From Phycisphaeraceae bacterium (GTDB lineage: Bacteria > Planctomycetota > Phycisphaerae > Phycisphaerales > Phycisphaeraceae), in NCBI GenBank assembly GCA_002716625.1, contig PBAS01000016.1, positions 1 through 64,000 on the forward strand: a DNA stretch of 64,000 bases. The letters are read 5' to 3'. A program made the position numbers and the translations under genes. Each line of letters opens with the position of its first letter. Position 1 is the stretch's first letter. Positions 1-9,837 of this stretch are shown here, piece after piece. The notes under the pieces are model-generated. The model was not told the DNA's origin, ran no database searches, and worked only from the letters and a program-made list of their open reading frames with translations.

Positions 1-1894
1 CCATCAAGATCTGGTGATGCCATTTCAATCTGGCACCAATCCATGGTAGAGGGGGATAAGAAAATGACCTACCATCCTTGCGTTTGTGCTTCAGTTGGAA
101 CCCTTGGAAATCTTCTGAATACGGTGGAGAGGGCAAAACGCGTCCACGGATATAGCCAACACCTTCCCCACCAGATTGCCCCTCAATCTGTTTGACTAAA
201 CGAAATGCGCCTGCTGATCGATTGCCATCAGGAGCCGCAACAAGAATGCCATCATCATTAAAGTCTCCGTCAATTTCCGACTTTACTTTTGCTGAATCCG
301 GAATGAACTTTGACCAAGCCAGCATCCGCATGGGAACACCAAGCGAATCTCCTTCTGTATTGCGCACATCGAATGCCTGGGATTCCCCCGGACGTATCAG
401 GAACTCAGCTGGCACCGGCATCAGCTTTCCCGGTTGAGGAGTAGAAGCAGCTTTATGGATTGGCATGGCAGGTTGATTAGGACCTACCCGATCACCACCA
501 AAACAATACAGCTTCTTTGTGGTGTGTACATAAACTCTCCCGTTCCAAATACTTGGAGATCCCAGGCATCCGCCCTCAAGCTGTACCTGGTCAAGAATCT
601 CGGCGCCATCATTGGTAGGACGGATAATAAACAACCCATCATGCCACATGGGAATATAAAGTTTGCCATCTGCATGAACAGGGGAGGCGTGTAGTTGATC
701 AGCGCCAAGTTTCTTGTGCCATCTTGTCTGACCGGTTCTGGCATCGACACAGACCAACTCACCCTTCACGGTAACTTGATAGACATTATCACCAACAATC
801 ACGGGAGAACTGGTGAACATACTCAGGTCATCATTACGCCACAGTTCGGCAGATGAATTAAGTACCGTTGATCCCTTTATTTCAGGATCGGTTGATCCGT
901 TATAACGAATAGCAACCATGCGGCCACGGCCGGTATCATCAATGTTTTCCTTGCCATGAATGGCAATGACTGCATCTTCATACAGCACGACCGAGCTGTT
1001 GACGCCACCGGCTGCAAACTGAAAACGCCAGACCGGCTGACCGGTTCGCACATTAACACATACAATGTTGCCGCAACCGGTTCCCACATAGAAAACCGGT
1101 TGACCGTCGTGCCAATCAAACCGTGGCGATGAGAATGAACTGTCTTTAAGAAACGGGGGGCCAACCCCAGGCGTACTCGACCAGACAAGTTCACCGTTGA
1201 TCTTATCGAATGCATAAAACCGGTTGCGCCCCGGCCCTTCACGGCCCCAGTTGGTACTGATGGCGTTTACAATGACAAGATTGCCGGCAATGGAAGCCGC
1301 TCCCGTACGGCCGTTGGGAAAGGTAAGCCGGCCAAACTCCTCCATCATGGACCGCTGCCAAAGCAAGTTCCCGTCATGATCAAGACCCAGCAGCAACCCC
1401 GGTGTTGTCATCAAATAGATATTGCCTGTTTGCGGGTCAACAGTGGGGGAGCCGATGCTATAACGGTTGTAAATGATGTCACTGATAAAATCAGGGAACT
1501 CGTGTTCCCAAATCACCTCGCCACTCTCCGCATCAAGACATGCAAGCACCTCTACAAGATCCGACCGCTCACCGCGGTAACCCCAAACGTAAATCCGATC
1601 GCCCCCGGCAAGCTGTTCACCATCAGGAGCCGCAGAAAACCCGGGCTGATAAGTCGCGATTACAGCCGTTCCACGCCCAGACAGATCAAATGACCACAGG
1701 TGATTGGCCCCACCAATCTCAATCCTATCCGGAAGGTTAGTATCGCTGGATGTACCATTTTGATATGGGCCACGCCAATGCAACCATCCATCAACCAAGG
1801 TGCTGCTCCCGGCATCGGCAATGCCATATATGCCAAGTACACTCAAAATAAGTGCCAACCACGAACTAAAATGGAATTGATGTCTAAACTGCAT
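1..1894 (-). CDS. Secreted PQQ-like beta-propeller protein, C-terminus cut by window edge
   Basis: The frame is open from an ATG at 1894 to the window edge, giving 631 codons without a stop, so the C-terminus is missing. The N-terminus has a hydrophobic stretch (SWLALILSVLGIYGIADA) that looks like a signal peptide. The body then repeats short PQQ-propeller blades of the type 'V.CVD..TGQ..W' (for example LVCVDARTGQTRWHKK and IVCVNVRTGQPVWRF), preceded by WLHWRGP, the usual start of planctomycete PQQ-propeller proteins (WPQWRGP). Such proteins are extracytoplasmic and resemble BamB or quinoprotein dehydrogenases, but no cofactor ligands can be assigned. It diverges from the pseudopilin gene at 2056. 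The substrate is unknown and true PQQ binding is not shown. Confidence 0.8.
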   Translation of the reverse strand, partial: MQFRHQFHFSSWLALILSVLGIYGIADAGSSTLVDGWLHWRGPYQNGTSSDTNLPDRIEIGGANHLWSFDLSGRGTAVIATYQPGFSAAPDGEQLAGGDRIYVWGYRGERSDLVEVLACLDAESGEVIWEHEFPDFISDIIYNRYSIGSPTVDPQTGNIYLMTTPGLLLGLDHDGNLLWQRSMMEEFGRLTFPNGRTGAASIAGNLVIVNAISTNWGREGPGRNRFYAFDKINGELVWSSTPGVGPPFLKDSSFSSPRFDWHDGQPVFYVGTGCGNIVCVNVRTGQPVWRFQFAAGGVNSSVVLYEDAVIAIHGKENIDDTGRGRMVAIRYNGSTDPEIKGSTVLNSSAELWRNDDLSMFTSSPVIVGDNVYQVTVKGELVCVDARTGQTRWHKKLGADQLHASPVHADGKLYIPMWHDGLFIIRPTNDGAEILDQVQLEGGCLGSPSIWNGRVYVHTTKKLYCFGGDRVGPNQPAMPIHKAASTPQPGKLMPVPAEFLIRPGESQAFDVRNTEGDSLGVPMRMLAWSKFIPDSAKVKSEIDGDFNDDGILVAAPDGNRSAGAFRLVKQIEGQSGGEGVGYIRGRVLPSPPYSEDFQGFQLKHKRKDGRSFSYPPLPWIGARLKWHHQILM

Positions 1895-1971
1895 AATCTC
1901 ACCGTAAATAGAGTGGTGATCGGTAATCTATGTTAGCCGGGCAGTTTGATTATAACATCCATGATTGAAAG

Positions 1972-2000
1972 CTGATTTCCAGTAATCAATATGCTACAAT
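1972..2000 (+). promoter_or_regulatory. Possible sigma70-type promoter for the pseudopilin gene
   Basis: TACAAT at 1995-2000 is a good -10 box. The hexamer 17 bases upstream, CTGATT at 1972-1977, matches the -35 consensus at only three positions. Transcription would start near 2007, giving a 5' leader of about 50 bases. This is a pattern match only. Confidence 0.3.
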
Positions 2001-2055
2001 CGAGCTTGTCGCCACATTAAGGATCACGACACCTCTTCGCCCTCGAGATCAACGG

Positions 2056-2883
2056 ATGAATCGACCTGTCAACATCGTTCCCGGTGGGTCAACCAAACAC
2101 TACGACCGACGTGAGCAACGTCATGAACATGGTTTCACGCTGATTGAGTTGCTTGTCGTGATTGCGATCATCGCACTGCTCGTGGGGCTTATTTTGCCAT
2201 CGCTGGGCTCAGCACGCGAACAGGCCTATTTCGTCACTTGTGCTGCCAACATGCAACAGATTGGACTTGGAGTACACATGTTTGCTGGCGACTATGATGA
2301 CGAACTGGTTCACGGGCCGAATATCTCACACGGATTTTTTGGGGCATTTGGGTTTGGCCTGACATATAAACATATTGCTGACAGCCAAATCTGGATTGGT
2401 CAGCATCGGCTCAAAAATGGCTACGGCATTCTCCTAAACCAGTATCTTGATTCAAGCCAGGCAATGTACTGCCCGGATGACAACACCATAGACCCTGTTG
2501 AAGAGTTGCGCAAGATCCAAACGAGCCAGGATGCATACGGTTCGTATATCTACCGCAACCTTGACGCGTTCGAGGAAGGCAAGCACAAGATTTCTGATCT
2601 AAGAAACACAAGCGGACAACCAGCCCATGCGTTGGCATTTGATCGTCAAACCATTATTCCAAACAACCCATTTCTAACCAACGCCTATCGTACAAACCAT
2701 GGAAATAAGCAGTCGAATATCCTTTTTGTTGACGGCCATGTTCGTGGATTTTCCAACCAGGGCAAGAATTTGTTCGTTATTCGCGCCCAGGACATGCAGA
2801 ACATGCCCGGCCGACTTGACCAGATCATGTTCAACGGCGATCACGCTGGCAGTGGGGGGGGTAACCCGTACCCGCATCCCTAA
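2056..2883 (+). CDS. Type II secretion/pseudopilin-like protein (prepilin N-methylation domain, DUF1559-like)
   Basis: This 275-residue protein has a classic prepilin leader: a basic N-terminus ending in HG, cleavage before F, then [16 protein letters not shown] with the conserved Glu at +5. Near the C-terminus a His sits ten residues before an Asp-Gly ([16 protein letters not shown]), close to the H-X9-DG motif of the planctomycete DUF1559 family. Members of that family occur in large numbers per genome and are thought to form pseudopilins or surface structures; the individual role is unknown. The gene stands alone between two leftward PQQ-propeller genes. The ATG at 2056 leaves about 30 residues before the cleavage site, longer than usual. 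Confidence 0.85.
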   Translation: MNRPVNIVPGGSTKHYDRREQRHEHGFTLIELLVVIAIIALLVGLILPSLGSAREQAYFVTCAANMQQIGLGVHMFAGDYDDELVHGPNISHGFFGAFGFGLTYKHIADSQIWIGQHRLKNGYGILLNQYLDSSQAMYCPDDNTIDPVEELRKIQTSQDAYGSYIYRNLDAFEEGKHKISDLRNTSGQPAHALAFDRQTIIPNNPFLTNAYRTNHGNKQSNILFVDGHVRGFSNQGKNLFVIRAQDMQNMPGRLDQIMFNGDHAGSGGGNPYPHP

Positions 2884-2966
2884 CCAGCTGATGCCTGGAA
2901 ACAGACTTAAAGAATATCAACATGTGATGTGGATTTGTTTCTGACATCCCCGGACGGGGCGGCACT

Positions 2967-4217
2967 TCACCGCTTGGAACCCACATCAATACAAACCAGT
3001 TCTCCATGTCCACTGCGGCAGTAGATACGGCCATCAGCAAGCACCGGTGCTGTCCAGCCCTCACTGGTCCTGAACATTTTGGCGCGTCCACGCAGTTGAA
3101 AACGCTCAGAGTCTGCGTCAGCGATAATGAGTTCTCCCTTTTCACTGAGAATAATGAGTTTGTCACCGGCAGCACTTAATGCTCCGCGGCCAAGCCCGCG
3201 ATGAGACCATCGTTCCTTTCCCTGCCTGTGGATATCGATGCACTTCAGTGTCTTTTCATCAAAACCATACAGATGTCCATTGACCAATATACAAGTGGAC
3301 ATCTGGTTTCTCATCGCGCGATTCTCCCATGCAAGGTTTAGACCGCGGTGATCCAGTTGGAACAAAGCACATCCCTTGTCATAACCAGAGGAAATAAATA
3401 TATGGCCATCAATCACGATGGGCGTGGCCACATTGACATCATAAGAAGTCTCCCATGAATACTTAGCAAGTTCCCGTCCATCAGAAAAATCCAACACCAC
3501 CAGTCCATAACTTGGAAATGCAGCCACAAGAGACCGTCGGGAGTATTGGAATGGCAGGGGCGTTGAATAGGACGAACCGTAATCCTTTGTCACCCATTTT
3601 ATCTTGCCGTTGAACTTGTCGAACACCACAATCCTGCCGAGATCCAGAAGCAGCAAATCACCCACAACAACTGGCGACCCGGAGAACCCCCAATGCGGCA
3701 CTTTCAAATCAAGTTGGCGTTTTAATGACTTGGACCATTTCTGTTCACCTGTCTGCGAGTCAAGACAGAACAGCTGCGCATCTCGCCCAAGTGTATAAAG
3801 GCGATCACCGTCGACCGCTGGCGTGGCCGCCGGCCCCCCATCATGGTTTCTTTCATAACGATCCGCCCTATAGGAAAATTCCCATATAGGCGCACCCGTT
3901 ACCGCATCCAGGCACACAACGACATCTTGACCGTCATGCCATCCAAGCGTGTAAAGCATGCCATCAACAACGGAAACCGCCGAGCAGCCAACTCCAATAT
4001 TTTTGCGCCATGCTTCCCTGGGACCGGAAGCAGGAAATTCTGAAATCCAGTCCGTTTCGTTGGAAATGCCCGTTCCATCAGGACCACGCCATTGAGGCCA
4101 ATCGTCAGCCTGAACAACCAACGGTATGCCAACCAATATAAGCAGGCTCGCCGTTATGATAATACAAGATGGCAAAAACAACTGATTCGACAATGGCGAA
4201 CATGAACAAAACTTCAT
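2967..4217 (-). CDS. Secreted PQQ-like beta-propeller protein
   Basis: This protein of 416 residues starts with a signal peptide (hydrophobic core IIITASLLILVGIPLVVQA) and continues with DDWPQWRGPDGTGIS, the hallmark start of planctomycete PQQ-propeller proteins. Blade motifs follow, for example VVVCLDAVTGAPIWEF, LFCLDSQTGEQKWSK and LVCIDVGSKR at the very end, so the propeller closes at the C-terminus. It is shorter than the related protein at 1-1894 and carries no extra domain. It is probably extracytoplasmic. No catalytic residues can be named. The pseudopilin gene at 2056 ends 83 bases from its stop, so the two genes converge. Confidence 0.85.
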   Translation of the reverse strand: MKFCSCSPLSNQLFLPSCIIITASLLILVGIPLVVQADDWPQWRGPDGTGISNETDWISEFPASGPREAWRKNIGVGCSAVSVVDGMLYTLGWHDGQDVVVCLDAVTGAPIWEFSYRADRYERNHDGGPAATPAVDGDRLYTLGRDAQLFCLDSQTGEQKWSKSLKRQLDLKVPHWGFSGSPVVVGDLLLLDLGRIVVFDKFNGKIKWVTKDYGSSYSTPLPFQYSRRSLVAAFPSYGLVVLDFSDGRELAKYSWETSYDVNVATPIVIDGHIFISSGYDKGCALFQLDHRGLNLAWENRAMRNQMSTCILVNGHLYGFDEKTLKCIDIHRQGKERWSHRGLGRGALSAAGDKLIILSEKGELIIADADSERFQLRGRAKMFRTSEGWTAPVLADGRIYCRSGHGELVCIDVGSKR

Positions 4218-4383
4218 AAATCATTTCTTTCGTTGTTTAAAGCGTGCATCAAAGGCCCATACCCGTTGCAGCCCATGACCAACGGATACCCATCACCCAA
4301 TAGATGCTATTGAAGATACGGCCAAACATAAAATCAACACCCTAGACTGCCGGAGGGCATTTCCACTGACATTATTATTTGAT

Positions 4384-7300
4384 TCAATGGTGCATAGTCG
4401 AGATTGGAAAGGATTCCGCACCGAGATTGCCCTGACTCATCGAGTTCAAAACGCTATCATTTTCCTCGATTGGATTCTCTACAAGCAGACTTTTGGGTTG
4501 CATCCAGGTAGGAATTTCCGCGTGACCAGATGGCAACTTCAAACTATCTTGGTCAAGTTTCGGCATGTTGGCCCCCCGCAGCGCCCTCATTGGAGCATGA
4601 TAGACTGGCCACCAATCGCCTAAGCCAATGGCATCCGAAGCATAATCAATGCCGTTGTTCCTGTATATCTCACGAAGACCACGCCACGCCGGATCTTCAT
4701 CCAACCTATTATACTCACCATTCGGGGCAGGTCCTATGGGAAAAGTTAATCCTGCCAAGCTGGAAGCTGGTGTGACAGGTGGTGCACTGGCGCCTTTACC
4801 CGTCACCAGATTGGCGCCGACCATACTTAAGTCTGCCACATCAACAATACCGTCATGATTAAGATCAGCGCTCAATGGCTCATTACCATCACTGCCATAC
4901 TGAGCCCCGACAATGGCCAGATCTCCAAGATCAATCATGCCGTCAAGATTGATATCCCCGGGAATTGGGAATCCCAACGAGACGACTTTCTCTCTTGCGG
5001 TGACCAGGTATTCGCCACTTCCACCTTCAGAAAATACCATCACTGTATACAGGTCCTCATGTTCAGCCTTAAACGAAACAGTAGCATTTCTCCCATCCAA
5101 TGAATCCTTATCGCTGGCGACTGGGCGTCCGTACGGTCCGATGATCACCAACGCCGGGTCCAGCACGTGATCCTGACCACCATCAAAAGGTGTCCTTGTT
5201 TCAATGGTAAGTGCTTGCCCCTCACGCAGATCAACATGGTAGAGGTCGGCGCCCGGTTCAATCTGAAAGATGACCTTGAATTGGTATATCTCTTCCAAGC
5301 CAAGCAGGTGACCAGCAGATTGGTTCAGTGAATTACCGGCAAGATCCTCGATTGAATTGGAAATCCGTAACTGGTATTGCCCCAATGCCAGTGGTGAAAA
5401 TTCGACATCAACCGTGAGCGTAACCTTGGTTTCACCATTAAAAGTAACTGAGACGGGAATATCCATATCATCGCCACCACTTGGCTCAAAGATACCATTG
5501 GGCCCAGCTTCCAGAAGCTGATAGTTTTTCACATCCTCTGCCGAGACCGTGGTCAGTCGTTTGGAGAACTCCACCAACAGGTCTTCGGTATGCAAATTAT
5601 TGATTAACCCACCACTTGGATACACATTGGCCACGGTCGGGCCCACTCCACCTAACAAGGCGAGAGACGAGGAAATATTTAATCTACCACCAGTCACAGT
5701 TCTACCGATCAGCGGGTCGGTTGTATCGACACCTTCAAGAATTGCACCTTTAATCTGCATCGGGAGGGCCTCAGGGTATGCAGCCGCCATGAGCGCAATA
5801 GCACCAGAAACATGCGGCGCTGCCATCGACGTCCCATTCATCGTTGCGTAGCTGCCATCGGGTATTGTGCTGTAAATATTTTCACCAGGCGCCCCTAGAT
5901 CAACTGTTGTAGATCCATAGTTTGAGAAGTCCGCCAAATTATCGGTACGTGTTGTTGCCGCAACTGAAATTATTCCATCATGATTAAATGTAGATGGATA
6001 AAACTCAATCTGGTCATTGTTTTTCGAATCGTTTCCCGCTGCAGTAACAAAAAGAATTCCGGCGTCGATACTTGCTGATATTGCATCGTGCAATAATGCT
6101 GAGAAGCCGGTTCCACCCCAGCTGCTATTGGTGACCACCACATTAACTGGGTCTATGGAACGTGTTTTCATCATGGTGATATAGTTCAATGCTTCAATCA
6201 CATCTGACGTTGCCCCATCACCTTCCTCATCAAGAAATTTGATAGCCATAATACCCACATCCCAGTTAACACCAGCCAAACCGGCGCCGTTATTCCCGAT
6301 GGCACCGAAGATCCCTGCAGTGTGTGTACCGTGATAGTTGTCATCCATTGGGTCTGAATCATTGTTGACCGTATCAATGCCGTGAATGTCATCTACATAA
6401 CCGTTGGCGTCGTTATCGATTCCATCACCGGGAATCTCGCCAGAGTTGACCCACATCTGGGCGGAAAGCTCTGGATGGGTATAGTCGATTCCCGTATCAA
6501 GGCTGGCCACTACAACCTGTTGCGACCCTGTGAATACATCCCAAGCTTCAGGAGCATCAATGTCAGCGTCTGGCGTGCCATTTGATTGGCCAGTATTGTG
6601 CAATCCCCACTGCATGGGAAAACTTGTATCGTTGGGAAAGTTCTGCTGCAGCTTTAACTTGTAATCGGGCTGAGCATACACAATCGCCTCATTGGCCGTC
6701 CAACGGGTAATATCCGTCATGATATTTTTTGCGGGATTCACTAGGTCAACCACAGCACCATGAATATTCGGCAGTTCCTGAATGATGGTCCCACCTAATG
6801 ATTCCAACAACGAATCTCCGATTGGTAATTCGTCGTCATACTGGATGATCAATCGTCCGGGTTCATGATTTCCACGATATTCAGTGGGTGTGGGCAGGAG
6901 TTCAGTATTGGCCAGAGAACTGCCTGTGATATTGCTGTCATCAGCCAGGACTGGCAGGCCTCCATACAACTCAACGTCATCCACAAAGAAGTGAGAGCTT
7001 GAACCACCATAGAAATGCGATTTAAAACTTAAGGTATGAATTTCACCATCACCAAACTGGCTCACGCTGAGAAATACCTTCCTGTACATCGGGTACGTCA
7101 TATGATTCTTGTCTGTAAGATCTAGGACGACATTGCCATCAATCATGACATCAAGTGACCCCAGTCCATAACCCTGCTCTGGTATGCGAAGAAAGAAAGC
7201 GAGCGTGGCCAAGCCGACCGGAAACACGACCTCTTGGGATATAGCTGATTGTTCGGCTGATGTGGCACCACCAAACCACGCCCAAGATTGACCACCATGG

Positions 7301-8478
7301 GCACCCATCGTGGTCTGTTCCCTTATGCAGGACAGGTCACAGATCACGGAGTTAAAATTTGTTGACATTTGGGACCAGGGGCTGATGGCAGCATCGAGTT
7401 CGAAACCACCATCGGTGATGAGATTGGATCCAGGACGGGTGTCAGCGCCAAGGAAACCAAACGCGCCGTTTGAGTCATTCAACGAACGAAGTGGATCTGA
7501 AAGAAAATCATTTTTTTCACTATCAAATATCGCATTATTCGTAACCACCATGCTGTAAGAGCCATCTTGGTCGGAAGCAAATTTTATGGTGTATATGCCA
7601 TCATCCGGGATTTGAAAATTCAAGATCGCCAGGTCAAAATTGTCCACTTGAATACCAAGAGGATTCGCTATGGCAGTAGCCAACACGGAAACACCGTCAA
7701 TGCCTAGCAATTGAAGCTGTTGGCGCGAAAAATCAGTTGCACTATGTCCAGCTAGAACGATATCAACCGTGCGGCCCGCCTGTCCCATCAAATCGATGGT
7801 ATATCGATCGGTATCCGCCTCATTATTGATACCTGGATTACTGTTACCCACAACGGCATATCGAGACAAACCAACCTGAATCAACGAATCTTCAATCGAC
7901 TGTGGTACGGAGGACAGATCATCATTTGGTGTTTCCAATGAGGCGTTTCGATAAATATCCACCGTGATGTTTGTAGATATATCACTACTAACACGAACAG
8001 CGTAGACTCCATCTGCATCAATCGACGTGGTCGGTAATATTCCCGCTGCCCCTGGCGCTAGTGCCGAAAATACCTCTGTCATACCCATCAAGGACAACTC
8101 AAGTATTGCCTTAGGATCAGTGGCGGTGGCTGACACGGAAATGGTCTGACCGGCAGCAACAAAGAACTCAATATCCAACGACTTGGCAGGATCCTTGATC
8201 TGCAGTCCGGAATTGGTGCTGACAAAGATGAGTCCTCCCAAAGGATCGAGACGGGTGAAATCATTAGCCTCTACGACAGTCACACCAACCAAGGTCCGGA
8301 GGCCGTGCAGCATCCCCAATGCATTGGATTCATCCTGTACAGAATTCGGGGCGATGATATCGTCACGAACCAAATTTGAGTCCCGACCAAGGCCACCGAC
8401 ATCAATATCGGCCGACAAGAGCACCCTGGTTTCCAGAGACTCTAGGATTGGTTGCTGGTGTCGTTTACCGCTACTCAT
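4384..8478 (-). CDS. Large secreted subtilase (S8) with LEPR-XLL-like N-terminus and dockerin pair
   Basis: 1364 residues. The N-terminus, HQQPILESLETRVLLSADI, resembles the planctomycete LEPR-XLL export tag, with LETR in place of LEPR. Two pre-peptidase-like beta domains follow (about 95-320), then a jelly-roll or CBM-like module (about 345-510) and an I9-like propeptide region (about 545-630). The S8 peptidase domain (about 635-925) shows Asp661 in SLDTGID, His716 in YHGTHTAG and Ser884 in NGTSMAAPHVSG, so the triad is intact. An Ig-like segment (about 935-1050) and another PPC-like domain come next. Two calcium loops of dockerin type, DINLDGMIDLGD and DLNHDGIVDVAD, lie at about 1172-1222. 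The last 130 or so residues have no recognisable domain. It is likely a surface or extracellular protease. The gene stands alone, with a 240-bp gap upstream. Confidence 0.9.
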   Translation of the reverse strand: MSSGKRHQQPILESLETRVLLSADIDVGGLGRDSNLVRDDIIAPNSVQDESNALGMLHGLRTLVGVTVVEANDFTRLDPLGGLIFVSTNSGLQIKDPAKSLDIEFFVAAGQTISVSATATDPKAILELSLMGMTEVFSALAPGAAGILPTTSIDADGVYAVRVSSDISTNITVDIYRNASLETPNDDLSSVPQSIEDSLIQVGLSRYAVVGNSNPGINNEADTDRYTIDLMGQAGRTVDIVLAGHSATDFSRQQLQLLGIDGVSVLATAIANPLGIQVDNFDLAILNFQIPDDGIYTIKFASDQDGSYSMVVTNNAIFDSEKNDFLSDPLRSLNDSNGAFGFLGADTRPGSNLITDGGFELDAAISPWSQMSTNFNSVICDLSCIREQTTMGAHGGQSWAWFGGATSAEQSAISQEVVFPVGLATLAFFLRIPEQGYGLGSLDVMIDGNVVLDLTDKNHMTYPMYRKVFLSVSQFGDGEIHTLSFKSHFYGGSSSHFFVDDVELYGGLPVLADDSNITGSSLANTELLPTPTEYRGNHEPGRLIIQYDDELPIGDSLLESLGGTIIQELPNIHGAVVDLVNPAKNIMTDITRWTANEAIVYAQPDYKLKLQQNFPNDTSFPMQWGLHNTGQSNGTPDADIDAPEAWDVFTGSQQVVVASLDTGIDYTHPELSAQMWVNSGEIPGDGIDNDANGYVDDIHGIDTVNNDSDPMDDNYHGTHTAGIFGAIGNNGAGLAGVNWDVGIMAIKFLDEEGDGATSDVIEALNYITMMKTRSIDPVNVVVTNSSWGGTGFSALLHDAISASIDAGILFVTAAGNDSKNNDQIEFYPSTFNHDGIISVAATTRTDNLADFSNYGSTTVDLGAPGENIYSTIPDGSYATMNGTSMAAPHVSGAIALMAAAYPEALPMQIKGAILEGVDTTDPLIGRTVTGGRLNISSSLALLGGVGPTVANVYPSGGLINNLHTEDLLVEFSKRLTTVSAEDVKNYQLLEAGPNGIFEPSGGDDMDIPVSVTFNGETKVTLTVDVEFSPLALGQYQLRISNSIEDLAGNSLNQSAGHLLGLEEIYQFKVIFQIEPGADLYHVDLREGQALTIETRTPFDGGQDHVLDPALVIIGPYGRPVASDKDSLDGRNATVSFKAEHEDLYTVMVFSEGGSGEYLVTAREKVVSLGFPIPGDINLDGMIDLGDLAIVGAQYGSDGNEPLSADLNHDGIVDVADLSMVGANLVTGKGASAPPVTPASSLAGLTFPIGPAPNGEYNRLDEDPAWRGLREIYRNNGIDYASDAIGLGDWWPVYHAPMRALRGANMPKLDQDSLKLPSGHAEIPTWMQPKSLLVENPIEENDSVLNSMSQGNLGAESFPISTMHH

Positions 8479-8718
8479 GGAGTTCTACTTTCGCCAGGAT
8501 GCAGCATTATTCTGGTTCAAGAAGACAGCCGAGTAGACGCTCTCCCCGCCTGCCCCTCATTCATTCTATACCCGGTTTTGAACCCAATCCCCCCCCCATG
8601 TGCTCGATTGAGCTAACCGCGGTTATACATACCCGATAAAAGGGATATCCTCCCCAACCTGCCTAAGGCGAAACCCATCTACCCGTAATAAAATACAGGT
8701 TCAGGAGATCGCAGAGCC

Positions 8719-9819
8719 CTATGGCGCCAACTGTTTGGAGACCTGAGATTCTGTTGCAATCATCACGTTCAACAGTTCCTTGACCACCAATCCGGGATCC
8801 CGGGCAGCACAGACACAGGAACTAACTGCGATACCACGCACGCCAGCCCTAACCAACCGACCTATATTGCGGGGGTTTATCCCACCTATGGCCAAGTGCG
8901 GCAGCTTGTCCCATTGACGGTACTGGTACAAGTAATCGGGACCGACAATCATTTTTTTATACTTGGTGGATGTCGGGAACATCGGACCGACTCCACAGTA
9001 ATCCGCACCACTAATTTGAGCATCTTCGGCCTGCTTTAAATCTGATGTGCTGAGTCCAACAATCAGTTGTCGACCCGCTATTTTTCGCACTTCTGTAATG
9101 TCCAGATCGTTCTGACCTAGATGTACGCCATCTGCACCGCAAACCAGAGCGATATCCGGCCGGTCATTGACAATCACACTCACTGCATGTGGACGAGACC
9201 ACTTGATAATTTCCTGGGCACGCTTGAATAATTGGCGATCATTGAAATTTTTTTCACGTAATTGAATGCAATCAACCCCACTCCTGATGGCCTCTTCCAT
9301 GACATGCTGCCATGGATGGTAAGTACACAATGCTTCAGTCAGTAATAGGCACAAACGCCATTGCCCCATACCCACGGAATGCCCGGTTGACCCAAAATGC
9401 GGTATGGGAGTCACCATCAGCCTGGCCAAGCGTTGTTCCAATTCGTAGCCCTGATAACGCAGTTTCTCAATACTTGGTGCAATGTTCGAAGCAGAAGGCG
9501 GAAGAAGTTTCCCGTATTCTTCAAGTACCCTAAACGCTTCGCTGAGTCGTTTACCTGCTGCCAACACCACATGACCAGTCGACTCACGCGTCGATTCGCT
9601 TTTCGTACTTACCTCAGTTCCTACATCTTCATTTGTATTACGATTGGCGCAAAGCATATCCAAGGGAGCCAATACCACCGCCAGATTATGACGAAGCATC
9701 TTAAACTCTGCAGACAGTTCTGTGTCATCCAGAAGGAACCGGGCGGATTCCTCCATCACTCTCAAGGCTTCACGCGCCCGGTTGGCGTTTGCATCTATAA
9801 TTCGCAGGATGTTTGGCAT
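8719..9819 (-). CDS. thiE: Thiamine-phosphate synthase with N-terminal ThiD2-like domain
   Basis: Residues about 1-135 (NILRIIDANANRAREALRVMEE at the start) match the ThiD2 domain, which is found fused to ThiE or ThiN in several phyla and is linked to HMP-phosphate phosphorylation. The rest is a ThiE TIM barrel: LREKNFNDRQLF, VIVNDRPDIALVCGADGVHLGQNDL, GADYCGVGPMFPT and LPHLAIGGI carry the pyrophosphate- and pyrimidine-binding signatures. ThiE joins HMP-PP and the thiazole phosphate to make thiamine phosphate. A TTG at 9831 is possible, but I chose the ATG at 9819 because ThiD2 proteins begin MxxILRIIDAN. It lies 18 bases after the glycosyltransferase stop and is probably co-transcribed with it. 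Confidence 0.88.
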   Translation of the reverse strand: MPNILRIIDANANRAREALRVMEESARFLLDDTELSAEFKMLRHNLAVVLAPLDMLCANRNTNEDVGTEVSTKSESTRESTGHVVLAAGKRLSEAFRVLEEYGKLLPPSASNIAPSIEKLRYQGYELEQRLARLMVTPIPHFGSTGHSVGMGQWRLCLLLTEALCTYHPWQHVMEEAIRSGVDCIQLREKNFNDRQLFKRAQEIIKWSRPHAVSVIVNDRPDIALVCGADGVHLGQNDLDITEVRKIAGRQLIVGLSTSDLKQAEDAQISGADYCGVGPMFPTSTKYKKMIVGPDYLYQYRQWDKLPHLAIGGINPRNIGRLVRAGVRGIAVSSCVCAARDPGLVVKELLNVMIATESQVSKQLAP

Positions 9820-9837
9820 GGTACCGGACAATTCGTG

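Noticed and set aside
8588-8597. Run of nine C upstream of the subtilase gene.
   Set aside because: Homopolymer tracts can drive phase variation, but this one lies about 110 bases upstream of the start and not at a promoter spacing that I can identify.
8571-8625. tRNA-like stretch on the minus strand (TAGCTCAATCGAGCA and GGGTTCAAAACC).
   Set aside because: The D-like arm closes with a 4-base loop, the distance to the T-like arm is about ten bases too short, and there is no anticodon stem, only a run of nine G.
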